From Neorhodopirellula lusitana (GTDB lineage: Bacteria > Planctomycetota > Planctomycetia > Pirellulales > Pirellulaceae): DNA of 64,000 nucleotides. Of the stretch, positions 35,077 through 43,280 are shown piece by piece. The notes under the pieces are model-generated. The model worked only from the letters and a program-made list of their open reading frames with translations. It did no database searches and was not told the origin of the DNA. Location: the NCBI RefSeq assembly GCF_900182915.1, contig NZ_FXUG01000007.1, positions 1 through 64,000 of the forward strand, written 5' to 3'. Each line of letters begins with the position of its first letter. The first letter of the stretch is position 1. The position numbers and the translations under genes are program-made.

Positions 35077-35709
35077 TTACCGATTGTGCTCCGTTGCCGA
35101 ATTGGAATCAGCTTGACCGCGGACTTGATACCGATGGACGATCGCCGCAACCTCATCCGCATCAACGTAGCCAGCACGCTCGACAAGTACTCCGTCTGAG
35201 TCCACTAACAAAACGGCCGGTACTGATTCGATTGCATACTTCTCGACCAGTGGGCCGGTAATGCCCGAGTCCATCTCAATGCGAAGGGGCACCACTTCAT
35301 TCAAAAGAATGTCCTGCACCTCTTTGACCGGCCACGTGTGTTCGTCCATCATCTGACACGGCACACACCACGACGCCGCGAAATCGATCAGTACAGGAAG
35401 GCCGAGCTTTGCCGACGTTTTGAATGCCTCTTCCTCACTGTGATGCCAAAGGGTATCCCGTTTCAGGTCGTGATTGTCTGAACTCGAATGCCGAACTCCT
35501 TGTGACGATGAATCACTTTTGGAAACTGGAACGCTCTGAGCTTCCACGATGCGTGAGTCGCCGGGGTTGTCAGGGTTGCCTGAGTTGCTCGGCCCATCGT
35601 ATCCAGTCAAACCCCAGCCACATCCTGCAACCACGACAAGTGTGAGCAGCAGGCCACCGCGGACTGCCCGCCATGATTTCGCAACGTAGCGATTTGTTGT
35701 GTAAGTCAT
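35077..35709 (-). CDS. Thioredoxin-fold lipoprotein
   Basis: From ATG 35709 the N-terminus is a lipoprotein signal (LLLTLVVVAGCG, lipobox VAGC). After a Gly/Ser/Asp-rich linker, the thioredoxin domain starts near residue 105. Its active site is SWCVPCQMM, and VPAVLLVDSDGVLVERAGY is the cis-Pro segment. It is an extracytoplasmic disulfide or persulfide reductase. It follows the DsrE gene by 10 bases, so the two are in one transcript. A role in reducing persulfides on periplasmic partners is inferred. Confidence 0.88.
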   Translation of the reverse strand: MTYTTNRYVAKSWRAVRGGLLLTLVVVAGCGWGLTGYDGPSNSGNPDNPGDSRIVEAQSVPVSKSDSSSQGVRHSSSDNHDLKRDTLWHHSEEEAFKTSAKLGLPVLIDFAASWCVPCQMMDEHTWPVKEVQDILLNEVVPLRIEMDSGITGPLVEKYAIESVPAVLLVDSDGVLVERAGYVDADEVAAIVHRYQVRGQADSNSATEHNR

Positions 35710-35719
35710 CAATGCAACC

Positions 35720-36253
35720 CTAGAATTTGATGTAGGCATAACCTTGGTGCTGCAAGTCAATGATCCTTGCGTATGCGGCTTCCGTCAAAAGGACACCGGC
35801 GTTGATGTCTGACTTCGACCAACCCTCTCGCTTGCGCCGCGTGTCGCAAAGCTCGACTGAAACCCCAAGTTTTTTTAGCTCGGAAAGCAACTTCGTATTG
35901 GGATTGCCCGTGTCAACTCCTTTCACACGGTTCCAAGCTTCGTCCGTCAATACATGGCTCGATGCGTCACCGTGGACAACCGCCCGAATGTCCAGGTCGC
36001 TAGCTGAAATCCCTTGTTTGTCGTAAAAGCCTCGCAGGTTTTTCAAATACAAAAAGGCCTTACCGGCACCGTCCTTCCATTTGTCTTCGCTGACCTGATA
36101 GACGACTTTGATTGGCCCGGTGTGCTGCAGTCCGATCACGGGACGTTCGTTGCCCTGTGGATCGCTAGTGGTTGATTGGGCCATGGCCGTCGAGCCTGTC
36201 ATGACCAGCAAAATGGCAGTGGCCGAGATCGCGAGTGTGAATGAACGAATCAT
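35720..36253 (-). CDS. Exported DsrE-family protein
   Basis: The 177-residue protein has a signal peptide (LAISATAILLVMTGSTAMAQ) and a DsrE/DsrF-like domain. It has VVYQVSEDKWKDGAGKAFLYLKNLRG at the start and a conserved Cys in KKLGVSVELCDTR, the usual site for carrying sulfur. DsrE-family proteins bind sulfane sulfur as persulfide. An export signal is not usual for classical DsrE, though TusE/DsrE-like periplasmic proteins are known. It lies beside the thioredoxin lipoprotein and the SoxB-like gene. It likely receives sulfur in the periplasm. Confidence 0.85.
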   Translation of the reverse strand: MIRSFTLAISATAILLVMTGSTAMAQSTTSDPQGNERPVIGLQHTGPIKVVYQVSEDKWKDGAGKAFLYLKNLRGFYDKQGISASDLDIRAVVHGDASSHVLTDEAWNRVKGVDTGNPNTKLLSELKKLGVSVELCDTRRKREGWSKSDINAGVLLTEAAYARIIDLQHQGYAYIKF

Positions 36254-36398
36254 TTGTTGCTTCTTTCGTTTGGAGTTATCTTCAGTGGAATTTGGCGTTC
36301 GAGCGTTAGCCGCAGATGTCTCCGCGGTGCTAAAAACGGTGTCCGGGTGATGACGTCACCCGGTATTTGATGTGATAAATGACAGGTTGGCTCAGTGA

Positions 36399-38069
36399 CT
36401 ATTCGTCCGTTTCGCTGTCCTTGTCGTGTCCCTTGTTCTTCTCGTGCTCATTGCGTTCCTTGATGAAAGCAAGGTATTGCGATCGCAAGACATCGGGTCG
36501 CACCACGCAGTGCAGCGGAGCCTTCCCCGTGTCAAGAATGTCGGAATGCTTCGATAAATAGTTCCGCACCGCATCATGGGTTGTTCGGTCAAGCGTTTCG
36601 GTTGACTTGCAATGTTTCATGCGATGGATCTGGTCGTCGGGTTGCCCTGCCCTGGCACCCGCCGCCAGTGTGTAGTTTCGAGCGGGATCAATCGGTTTGC
36701 CGTCGACCTTTAAGCTCAACAACCGCTCGCCCGCCGGATCGGTCGAATTAAATTCGACATCCATGTTGGTCGAGGGCCGGGCCAGCCAACCGCCATACAA
36801 ACGTTCCGGGTCGCTCGAAAATACATTCTCAAATTCGTTTTCCCAGTAGTCCATGAACTGCTGACCGGTCGCCGTTCCTACCTTCAGATCCAAAACGATG
36901 GGCAGCCAGTTCCATAGGTCCGCTTCGGTGATGGGACCCGGCGCGGTCGGCGGTGAAAAACGGTATCCGTTGCTCAATCCAACCTCGGTTTTCGCAGATT
37001 CCTTCACGGCATCCGCAATCAACCGGTCCATCGACGTGCTCATGACGTTGTATCGTTCCAGCCAAATATCCGTGTGGCCGATTTCACGATTCATTCGCTC
37101 GCGATGCGGTTCGAGAACTTCGTCAATGGTCTTTTTGACTTCTGGATTTTCGGGGAAGGCCTTTTCGCGAAGCTCAATCAACTCCCAATTGCGATCAACG
37201 ATTTTGCCGTCCGCAACGACCAGGTCTAAAACCCCAACCAAGGTGCCAAATGCTCCGGCCTCAACCACCCAGGCGTCGCCCACATCGATCGGTTCGTAGG
37301 TGCGTTCGTGGGTGTCTGCGGAAAGATGAACGTCGACGCCTTGAAGTTTACTTGTCAGCGGGACCGCCCTGTGCAACCCGATATGCGAAACCAACACCAC
37401 CACATCGACCTTCTCGGTATTGCGAAGTTTGTCGATCAGCGGTTGCAGTACTTCCGCCTGCTGGAACGTCCAACCTTCACTCATGTGAGGAGGTTGGCGA
37501 GTCGGCACGTCAGGGTCGGTAAAGCCCAGCAGTCCGATCTTGACGCCATTGATCTCCTTGACCAAATAGGGTTCGAACACGAGTTCGCCCGTCGCCGTGT
37601 CAAGGATGTTAGCGGCGATCATGGGATAGTTAACCATGCTGCTCAGCTTCTGGAACTGCTTCGTGCCGTAGACAACAGACCAGTTTCCCGGAATGGCGAG
37701 ATCAAGGTTCAACGCATTGAGCGGATCAACCATTGCCTCACCTTTCGTCCAAGCCGCCGGACCACTGCCCTGGAACGTATCGCCGCCATCAATTTTTAGC
37801 ATGCCGTGCGGCCGTTCGGATTGCAATTGATCCATTGCAGTGGCGATCCGGCTTAGTCCACCAGCGCGATGCTCGCGTTGCGCGTCATCGTCGGACCAAA
37901 ACAATTCTGGATGCGGTTCCAATTGACCGTGAATGTCGTTGACAAACGCAAAGGAAATTCGCTTAGGTTTGGCTTTGTCCGCATCGACGGCTGGAGTTTC
38001 GGCGTCCGCGAAGGACGCCAAAGCAACGCACGCGATCACAGAAAAGACTGCAATGCTAAAAGTTTTCAT
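36399..38069 (-). CDS. Exported 5'-nucleotidase-type metallophosphoesterase, SoxB-like
   Basis: ATG 38069 gives a signal peptide (MKTFSIAVFSVIACVALASF). The 556-residue protein has the calcineurin-like metal motifs AFVNDIHGQLEPH, DGGDTFQGS and VVLVSHIG, then STDTHER-like ADTHERTYEP, and a C-terminal substrate domain (GLSNGYRFSPPTAPG). The usual GNHE motif is replaced by GNWSVVYG, as in SoxB-type proteins where His is replaced by Trp. This and the sulfur context favour a thiosulfohydrolase-like rather than nucleotidase role. Yet no SoxA, X, Y or Z gene lies here. Function inferred only. Confidence 0.75.
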   Translation of the reverse strand: MKTFSIAVFSVIACVALASFADAETPAVDADKAKPKRISFAFVNDIHGQLEPHPELFWSDDDAQREHRAGGLSRIATAMDQLQSERPHGMLKIDGGDTFQGSGPAAWTKGEAMVDPLNALNLDLAIPGNWSVVYGTKQFQKLSSMVNYPMIAANILDTATGELVFEPYLVKEINGVKIGLLGFTDPDVPTRQPPHMSEGWTFQQAEVLQPLIDKLRNTEKVDVVVLVSHIGLHRAVPLTSKLQGVDVHLSADTHERTYEPIDVGDAWVVEAGAFGTLVGVLDLVVADGKIVDRNWELIELREKAFPENPEVKKTIDEVLEPHRERMNREIGHTDIWLERYNVMSTSMDRLIADAVKESAKTEVGLSNGYRFSPPTAPGPITEADLWNWLPIVLDLKVGTATGQQFMDYWENEFENVFSSDPERLYGGWLARPSTNMDVEFNSTDPAGERLLSLKVDGKPIDPARNYTLAAGARAGQPDDQIHRMKHCKSTETLDRTTHDAVRNYLSKHSDILDTGKAPLHCVVRPDVLRSQYLAFIKERNEHEKNKGHDKDSETDE

Positions 38070-38203
38070 GGCTAAATATCTCAAGATTGTGGAAATTGAC
38101 GCGGCGGTGTTTTGCGAGCGGCGAGAACCGTCCGATGCCGCAATGCCGCAGACCTTCCGCCTGGCGGTTGTTTGCAATTTGATAGCTGCTCGCCCGTGGG
38201 TTC

Positions 38204-39760
38204 TTAGGCGGACCGCGTGGTATCGCTCGCTTTGCCAGCCTTCTTTGGCTTAACACGGTCGTAGCCCGCCGCTGTCCATGCGTCCCACGATCCGGGAACG
38301 GCTCGCGCGTCAAACCCGTTGGCTCGCAAAACGCTCGTTCCTACGCTGGCGCGGTAGCCATTGCCGCAATAGACGATGACCGGCTTGCTCTTGTCGATTT
38401 CACTTAGCCGTTGAGGGATCTCTGGCAGAAACAAGTACTGGGCATCCTGGATATGCCCCATGTCCCACTCCGGTGGTTGGCGGACGTCCAACAAGGTCAT
38501 GCTTTCCGTTGGGAAAGTCTTGTTGACGTCATGTACGGACATTGTCTTGTACGAATCAAACGGACGCCCCGAATTGACCCACGCTTTCATATCACCGTCG
38601 AGAGCGGCTTTGACGTTGGTCAAACCCACCCGTGACAACCAATCGAGCGGATCATGGAAGTTCCCTTGGGCTGGTTTCACGATCGCGATCGGCTTTTCGG
38701 GGTCCAGCATCCAACCGCCCCACATCGAAATGACTTCGTTGTATCCAATGTTCAATGCTCCCTGAATATGCCCACCGGCAAACGCTTCCATTGAACGAGT
38801 ATCGAGAACCTGCACACCACCCGAGTCGACCAAACTGGCGAACGCGTCCGGTTCCATCAGCTCCGGCTTAGGCGTCCCACCAAGGATTTCGGGGCCAGCC
38901 GCGTTGACCTTCTTCATCCGTGGCCAGTAATAGGGAACCGGCGGCTGAGCGCGAAGCAATGCCTCGATGAAGACGCTTTCATTCCGCATTTGCCAATACG
39001 GATTTCCCTTCCGTTCCTGAGCCAACGTCGGATCGCCGTCGGGCTTCTTGATGCCCGCGCCGCAAGGTGAACCGGGGCCGTGAGCGGGGTAGATCATCAG
39101 CTCGCCAGGCAGTTGTGTGAAAGCGTTCTGAACGCTGTTGTAGAGTGCCTTGGCCAGGGAATCAGTATTTTCCACGCCCATCAAATCGGGGCGTCCGACA
39201 CTGCCAACAAACAGAAAGTCACCCGTGAAAATGGCCCACGGTTTGCCACTCTCGCTATCCGAGGCGAGATAAGACATGTGTTCCGGCGTGTGCCCCGGAG
39301 TATGAATGCCACGCAGCTTGATCCTGCCAACCGTGATCTCGTTGCCATCCTTCAATTTTCGGTCAACATCAAAACCGTACTTCGCCCCTCCTTCGACACT
39401 GGCGACGATCTGCGCCGTCCCCGTTCGCTTGGCCAATTCGCGTGAACCCGAAACGAAGTCAGCGTGAATATGCGTCTCGATCGCATGCGTGATCTTCATG
39501 CCATGTTGCTTGGCCAGGTCCAGATAGGCCTCAACGTCTCGTCGCGGATCGATGACGACTGCAACCCCAGCGTCTTTATCGCCCAAGAAATAGGAGTAAT
39601 GGGATAGCCCCCCAGACTTGATGGTTTCGAGGACGATGCTTGGCGGTGTTTTTGCGGCGTCGCCGGCTTGAGCGATGGATCCAGCAGCCGGCAAGAAAAC
39701 CGCTCCCAGACCAAGAGCACCAGCGTGCTGCAGAATCTCGCGACGATTGAAGTGAGTCAT
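38204..39760 (-). CDS. Tat-exported persulfide dioxygenase-like MBL protein with two rhodanese domains
   Basis: The 518-residue protein joins a metallo-beta-lactamase domain with the ETHIHADFVSG site (His97, His99, Asp101) and TPGHTPEH to two rhodanese domains. The order is that of CstB/Blh. The last rhodanese has the active loop VIVYCGNGYRAS; the first (GGVQVLDTRSMEAFAGG) lacks a loop Cys and is probably inactive. Its leader, MTHFNRREILQHAG, is Tat-like (twin Arg) and is unusual, as most persulfide dioxygenases are cytoplasmic. AAGGAAAC supports the ATG. Likely function is oxidation of persulfide to sulfite or thiosulfate. Confidence 0.88.
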   Translation of the reverse strand: MTHFNRREILQHAGALGLGAVFLPAAGSIAQAGDAAKTPPSIVLETIKSGGLSHYSYFLGDKDAGVAVVIDPRRDVEAYLDLAKQHGMKITHAIETHIHADFVSGSRELAKRTGTAQIVASVEGGAKYGFDVDRKLKDGNEITVGRIKLRGIHTPGHTPEHMSYLASDSESGKPWAIFTGDFLFVGSVGRPDLMGVENTDSLAKALYNSVQNAFTQLPGELMIYPAHGPGSPCGAGIKKPDGDPTLAQERKGNPYWQMRNESVFIEALLRAQPPVPYYWPRMKKVNAAGPEILGGTPKPELMEPDAFASLVDSGGVQVLDTRSMEAFAGGHIQGALNIGYNEVISMWGGWMLDPEKPIAIVKPAQGNFHDPLDWLSRVGLTNVKAALDGDMKAWVNSGRPFDSYKTMSVHDVNKTFPTESMTLLDVRQPPEWDMGHIQDAQYLFLPEIPQRLSEIDKSKPVIVYCGNGYRASVGTSVLRANGFDARAVPGSWDAWTAAGYDRVKPKKAGKASDTTRSA

Positions 39761-39888
39761 GGGGTGTTTCCTTCTTTCTAGAAATGGAACTGGGGATATC
39801 GTGCAGCCGCTCAGTCGATCCTTGCATTGCCATCCCGAACGGCAGACAGTGCAAACGCATACGATCAAACGGTCAAGCGATCCTTTGA

Positions 39889-39902
39889 CTATCGAAAGAT
39901 AG
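39889..39902. promoter_or_regulatory. Inverted repeat in the divergent regulatory gap
   Basis: CTATC-GAAA-GATAG lies in the 290-base gap between the divergent dioxygenase and ArsR-rhodanese genes. It differs from the CGATAC/GTATCG operator at 34875-34893, so a shared regulator is not shown. TTTCTAGAAA at 39775-39784 is a second palindrome near the dioxygenase start. Confidence 0.35.
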
Positions 39903-39944
39903 GCGCCCGAAACTCGGCGGTCAACCCAAAACTCAAAAGGTTCT

Positions 39945-39973
39945 TTGACTTTTATGTTTTCAGACGCTACGCT
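39945..39973 (+). promoter_or_regulatory. Candidate promoter for the ArsR-rhodanese gene
   Basis: TTGACT (39945-39950) and TACGCT (39968-39973) lie 17 bases apart, about 80 bases before ATG 40052. The -35 match is good, the -10 only partial. A second TTTGACT copy is 60 bases upstream. Confidence 0.3.
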
Positions 39974-40051
39974 ATCTCGCAGTGAACCTAGTCAGGCAGC
40001 CCCCGCGAATTGGTTCCTTCGGTAAATCGCATCCGATCAGTGAGACCCCCA

Positions 40052-40714
40052 ATGCTCGACAAACGAAAACAAGCCTCGATCTACCAATGCTTGGCGAACG
40101 TCGGCGGTGCGTTGTCGAATCCGCAACGACTGAAGATGCTCAGCCTTCTTTGCCAGGGCGAGAAGCCGATCGACGAGCTTGCGAGATTGACGGGCCAATC
40201 GATCGCTTCGGCCAGTGCCCATGTGAAGGTCCTGCGGAATTCGAACCTGATCGCCACGGAGAAGCGGGGGCGCAGCATGTATTGTTCCGTCGCCGACCAA
40301 CAAGTTGCCGATCTGTGGTTGAAAATGCGTGATCTGGGCGAAGTCATCGTTCCCGAGATTCGGGAGGTCATGCGCGAAGAGTTTGACGCTGATGAATCTC
40401 TGTCTGGTATGACAATGGCGGAGTTGAACGAGAAGCTCGAACGCGGTCGGTTCACATTGCTCGATCTACGCCCCACTTCGGAATACGACCAAGGGCATCT
40501 TCCCAAGGCACGTAGTGTCCCGTTCGATGAACTTGCCGATCTGTCCGGCCGGCTTCCCAAAGCATTGCCGATGTATGTCTATTGCCGAGGCCCTTTCTGC
40601 GCCGCTGCGTTTGCCGGCAACCACTGGCTAGTTGATAACCAATTTAAATCCCAGCGGTTACGTTTCAGCGTTCCCGAATGGAAAGCCGCGGGCCTTCCCT
40701 TGGAAGCGAACTGA
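40052..40714 (+). CDS. ArsR regulator fused to a rhodanese domain
   Basis: ATG 40052 is chosen because it gives MLDKRKQASIYQ. The 220-residue protein has an ArsR winged helix (LSNPQRLKMLSLLCQGEKP, recognition region LTGQSIASASAHVKVLRNSNL, wing EKRGRSMYCSV) and then a rhodanese domain (FTLLDLRPTSEYDQGHL) with the active loop YVYCRGPFCAAA. Cys13, Cys34, Cys78, Cys178 and Cys183 could take part in sulfur sensing. Such fusions are known and suggest that the rhodanese delivers or senses persulfide. The gene is divergent from the dioxygenase gene, so it probably regulates that operon and itself. Confidence 0.9.
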   Translation: MLDKRKQASIYQCLANVGGALSNPQRLKMLSLLCQGEKPIDELARLTGQSIASASAHVKVLRNSNLIATEKRGRSMYCSVADQQVADLWLKMRDLGEVIVPEIREVMREEFDADESLSGMTMAELNEKLERGRFTLLDLRPTSEYDQGHLPKARSVPFDELADLSGRLPKALPMYVYCRGPFCAAAFAGNHWLVDNQFKSQRLRFSVPEWKAAGLPLEAN

Positions 40715-40817
40715 ACAGCCGAAGTTGCGAAGGCTGATAGTCGCGATCCGCCGGAACTCTCGGCGAGCTCCGCTAAGAAGTTTTGGTACAGGAAGCCACT
40801 ACATCGAGACCGACCGC

Positions 40818-41357
40818 TTACGGCATGACCAAGACCGGGGCCCCGCCGTCCCAAATGAAACGTTGCCGCCAAGTTTCGGGATCATCGTTTCCGCAATGCA
40901 ACAACACGACCGTTTTGCCATCCACGATCGCCTGGTGAAGTACATCCAGTTTGTCGTCGGGGATCCCCACGCGGTGCAAGGCGATTGTCAAATGCGTTGC
41001 GGCAGCCCCTGTGGCCATCAGGCCGGCTCCCACAACTCCACCTGCGAGTGCTTCGATTAGTGGCCCGGCGATAAGAACAGGCCCAATTCCTGGTAGTAGA
41101 AACAGCCCCGCTGTGCCAAATAGAAGCCCGCCCAGTGACCCCCATAGATCGCCTTGCATTCCCCAAACTTTGAAGCGTTCCTGTTCGTTTGCGTAGGAGA
41201 TGCCGAGAAAGTCGTCGCCAACGCCACTCCCCGCTTTCTGCAGAATGGAAACTCGATCCATCGGGAAATCATGCTGAATCAACTGCCCGACGATCTCATT
41301 CGTGTTGTTGGGGTCGTCGAAGACGGAAGCTACAAAATATTGACGATCACTCGACAT
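40818..41357 (-). CDS. Glycine-rich membrane protein, hypothetical
   Basis: A 179-residue protein with an N-terminal alpha/beta part (residues 1-60, QYFVASVFDDPNNTNEIVGQL) of the kind seen in general stress protein and heat-induced proteins. It is followed by two glycine-rich hydrophobic segments (about 70-125, GSLGGLLFGTAGLFLLPGIG and beyond) and a short soluble end. The N-terminal part suggests a DUF1269/stress protein relation. The Gly-zipper helices could form a membrane pore or anchor. It is isolated on the minus strand, convergent with the ArsR-rhodanese gene. No precise family is claimed. Confidence 0.6.
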   Translation of the reverse strand: MSSDRQYFVASVFDDPNNTNEIVGQLIQHDFPMDRVSILQKAGSGVGDDFLGISYANEQERFKVWGMQGDLWGSLGGLLFGTAGLFLLPGIGPVLIAGPLIEALAGGVVGAGLMATGAAATHLTIALHRVGIPDDKLDVLHQAIVDGKTVVLLHCGNDDPETWRQRFIWDGGAPVLVMP

Positions 41358-41800
41358 GATTCGGTCTCCTCATGAAGGAACAGTGCATTCGCTCGCCGAC
41401 GCCTGCTAGCTACTCATTGGCTATGTGTATCTCGCTGAGTGAAGCAAACCCTGTACCACGCGTCGCAATCAGCGGCCTTTCCAGCAAACGTGCGAGGACT
41501 GATCCCAAAAATGTTGCAGCACCGGAACTCGCCAATCGCTTCGGCCCTCACCAACAAGGGTCTTGGCCGCTTTCGCTACGTCCATCCCTGGGTCTTGCCT
41601 AGACTGGAAATTTGGCAGGACGGCCGGATCGACGACCGTCACAAAGTGGGGACATCCACACGCGTCCTCGAAATTGCAAATAGCCATGATTATGTTGACG
41701 AACCGGTCAATGCCATCCATCCGACTGGGTGTCCAGCGATGCAGCCGGCCCCTTGCGACACCCAAGACGGCTCGACGTTGCGTTGCTCAAAGCCGTCCGA
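41358..41800. other. Intergenic, no convincing gene
   Basis: A 443-base stretch with overlapping open frames on both strands, none with a good start or protein-like composition. No repeat or hairpin stands out. Confidence 0.45.
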
Positions 41801-41908
41801 CTAGCGTTTTCTTGATCGCAGGACCATGACGATGCCAAACACGACCAGGGTGATAACGAGGATGGCAACGACGCCAATTGCAAGAACTGCGACCAAAGAC
41901 ACTGCCAT
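41801..41908 (-). CDS. Tiny single-helix membrane protein
   Basis: A 35-residue frame beginning MAVSLVAVLAIGVVAILV and ending in the basic MVLRSRKR. The hydrophobic helix with a positive C-terminus suggests a membrane peptide. The longer frame upstream overlaps non-coding sequence. The ribosome binding site is poor. It may be real, but support is limited to composition. Confidence 0.3.
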   Translation of the reverse strand: MAVSLVAVLAIGVVAILVITLVVFGIVMVLRSRKR

Positions 41909-42221
41909 GAAAGGAACCCATTCTGGTTGAAGAGATATGCGATAGGAGTGTATTCGGGGAACGAGCCCGTATCTTGGCAAAATGCGTGAAACTAGATTCA
42001 CACACACTTTCAACGAACGCCATAGCATTCAGGGTCGTGCCCCCGACGACGCAAATAGCTATTGGAGCGGTAACAGCTCTACGATTCCTTCTTCACGATC
42101 TACCACTCGGCTACGGCTACTTTGTCCAGAGAGAGAGCTTGGACAGGTTTGGCGGGTGCCACATGGTGGCAAGGGGCATTGCGAAGTCGCACTGGGATGC
42201 CAAGTTCGGTCCGCGCATGAA
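41909..42221. other. Intergenic, nothing recognised
   Basis: Spacer between the small membrane frame and the terminator downstream of tRNA-Leu. No coding frame of good quality and no repeat seen. Confidence 0.45.
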
Positions 42222-42246
42222 AAAACCCCGTGAATCACGGGGTTTT
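42222..42246 (-). terminator. Rho-independent terminator after tRNA-Leu
   Basis: AAAACCCCGTG (42222-42232) pairs with CACGGGGTTTT (42236-42246) around a three-base loop. A run of A on the + strand becomes a T-run on the minus strand, the direction of the tRNA. Confidence 0.8.
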
Positions 42247-42251
42247 AACGA

Positions 42252-42336
<85 letters not shown>

Positions 42337-42380
42337 TTTTGTCTCGTGTTGGTCTGTCAGAAGTGCAGAGTGTCGGAAAG

Positions 42381-43094
42381 TCAGGCCGTTTCGTCAACGC
42401 CCCCAGGTCCACATGCTTGGACAAATTCGCGAATCAATGCGGCTGACTTGGTGCCACGCGGATTTTCGACACCACTGGCAACATCCACACGACCGGCGGT
42501 GCTAACCCGCTTGGCTTCGCTGACACACTGGGGGGTGAGTCCGCCGGCTAGAATCCATGGCAAATTCAATGGCTCAGCGTACTGGCGAGCCCAGGCGGCG
42601 ATCGAGGGCCAGTGCAGTTGCTTCCCGCCGCCACCAAACTGCGCCCCGGCGTCGGCGTCGATCAGCATTGTGACCGAAGGGTCGATCCAACGCTCGACAT
42701 GGGAGTGGATGGCGCCGGCTTCCATTGGAACGGTGGGCAGGCGGATGGCGCGGATGACGGCAATCCCCACTCGCAGGAACTGCTGTACATACTCGACCGT
42801 CTCATCACCGTGAAACTGAACCGCGTCGAGTTGCAACTGCTTGGCAATTTCCTGCACCGTCTCGATGGATTCGTTGACGAACAAGCCGACTCGGTACAGC
42901 CCGCACTGGCTGGCGAGCGAATTGATCGCTTGAGTCTCCTCGGCCAGGGGGTCAAGATACCGAACGCTGGGGCGATAGAAGTTCAGCCCAACGCAATCCA
43001 CGCCCGCATCTGCACAGGCCTGCACGTCTTCCATCGTGCGGATTCCGCAGACTTTCAGACGAAATGAGGCCGCTTTGGTGGTTGGATTGGACAT
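42381..43094 (-). CDS. trpF: Phosphoribosylanthranilate isomerase (TrpF)
   Basis: The 237-residue TIM-barrel enzyme has the TrpF marks: FRLKVCGIRTMEDVQACADAGVDCVGLNF with the catalytic Cys, LDAVQFHGDE, and LAGGLTP with VDVASGVENPRGTK at the end, including the catalytic Asp region. It opens phosphoribosylanthranilate to the carboxyphenylamino-deoxyribulose intermediate of tryptophan synthesis. Length and all motifs are normal. No other trp gene is visible nearby. It is soluble and cytoplasmic. Confidence 0.95.
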   Translation of the reverse strand: MSNPTTKAASFRLKVCGIRTMEDVQACADAGVDCVGLNFYRPSVRYLDPLAEETQAINSLASQCGLYRVGLFVNESIETVQEIAKQLQLDAVQFHGDETVEYVQQFLRVGIAVIRAIRLPTVPMEAGAIHSHVERWIDPSVTMLIDADAGAQFGGGGKQLHWPSIAAWARQYAEPLNLPWILAGGLTPQCVSEAKRVSTAGRVDVASGVENPRGTKSAALIREFVQACGPGGVDETA

Positions 43095-43280
43095 GGCTTG
43101 GGCGAGGTGATGCCGTTCGTGCGATCCGCACAGGTTTACTCAGCGTTGCGATCCGAACGACCGATAAAGTAAAGCAGGTGCTTGGATGTTGGCTGTAATG
43201 CCCGCGTTGCTGATGAAGCCAACGCGAACGGCGTATTGCCGGACGTCGAACTGGAGCTGTTCTTAACTAGGTGTGTTTCC

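Noticed and set aside
40560-40714. Frameshift near the end of the ArsR-rhodanese gene
   Set aside because: The segment after the CRGPFC loop is divergent but has the expected length and ends in the normal PEWKAAGLPLE pattern, so no frameshift is needed.
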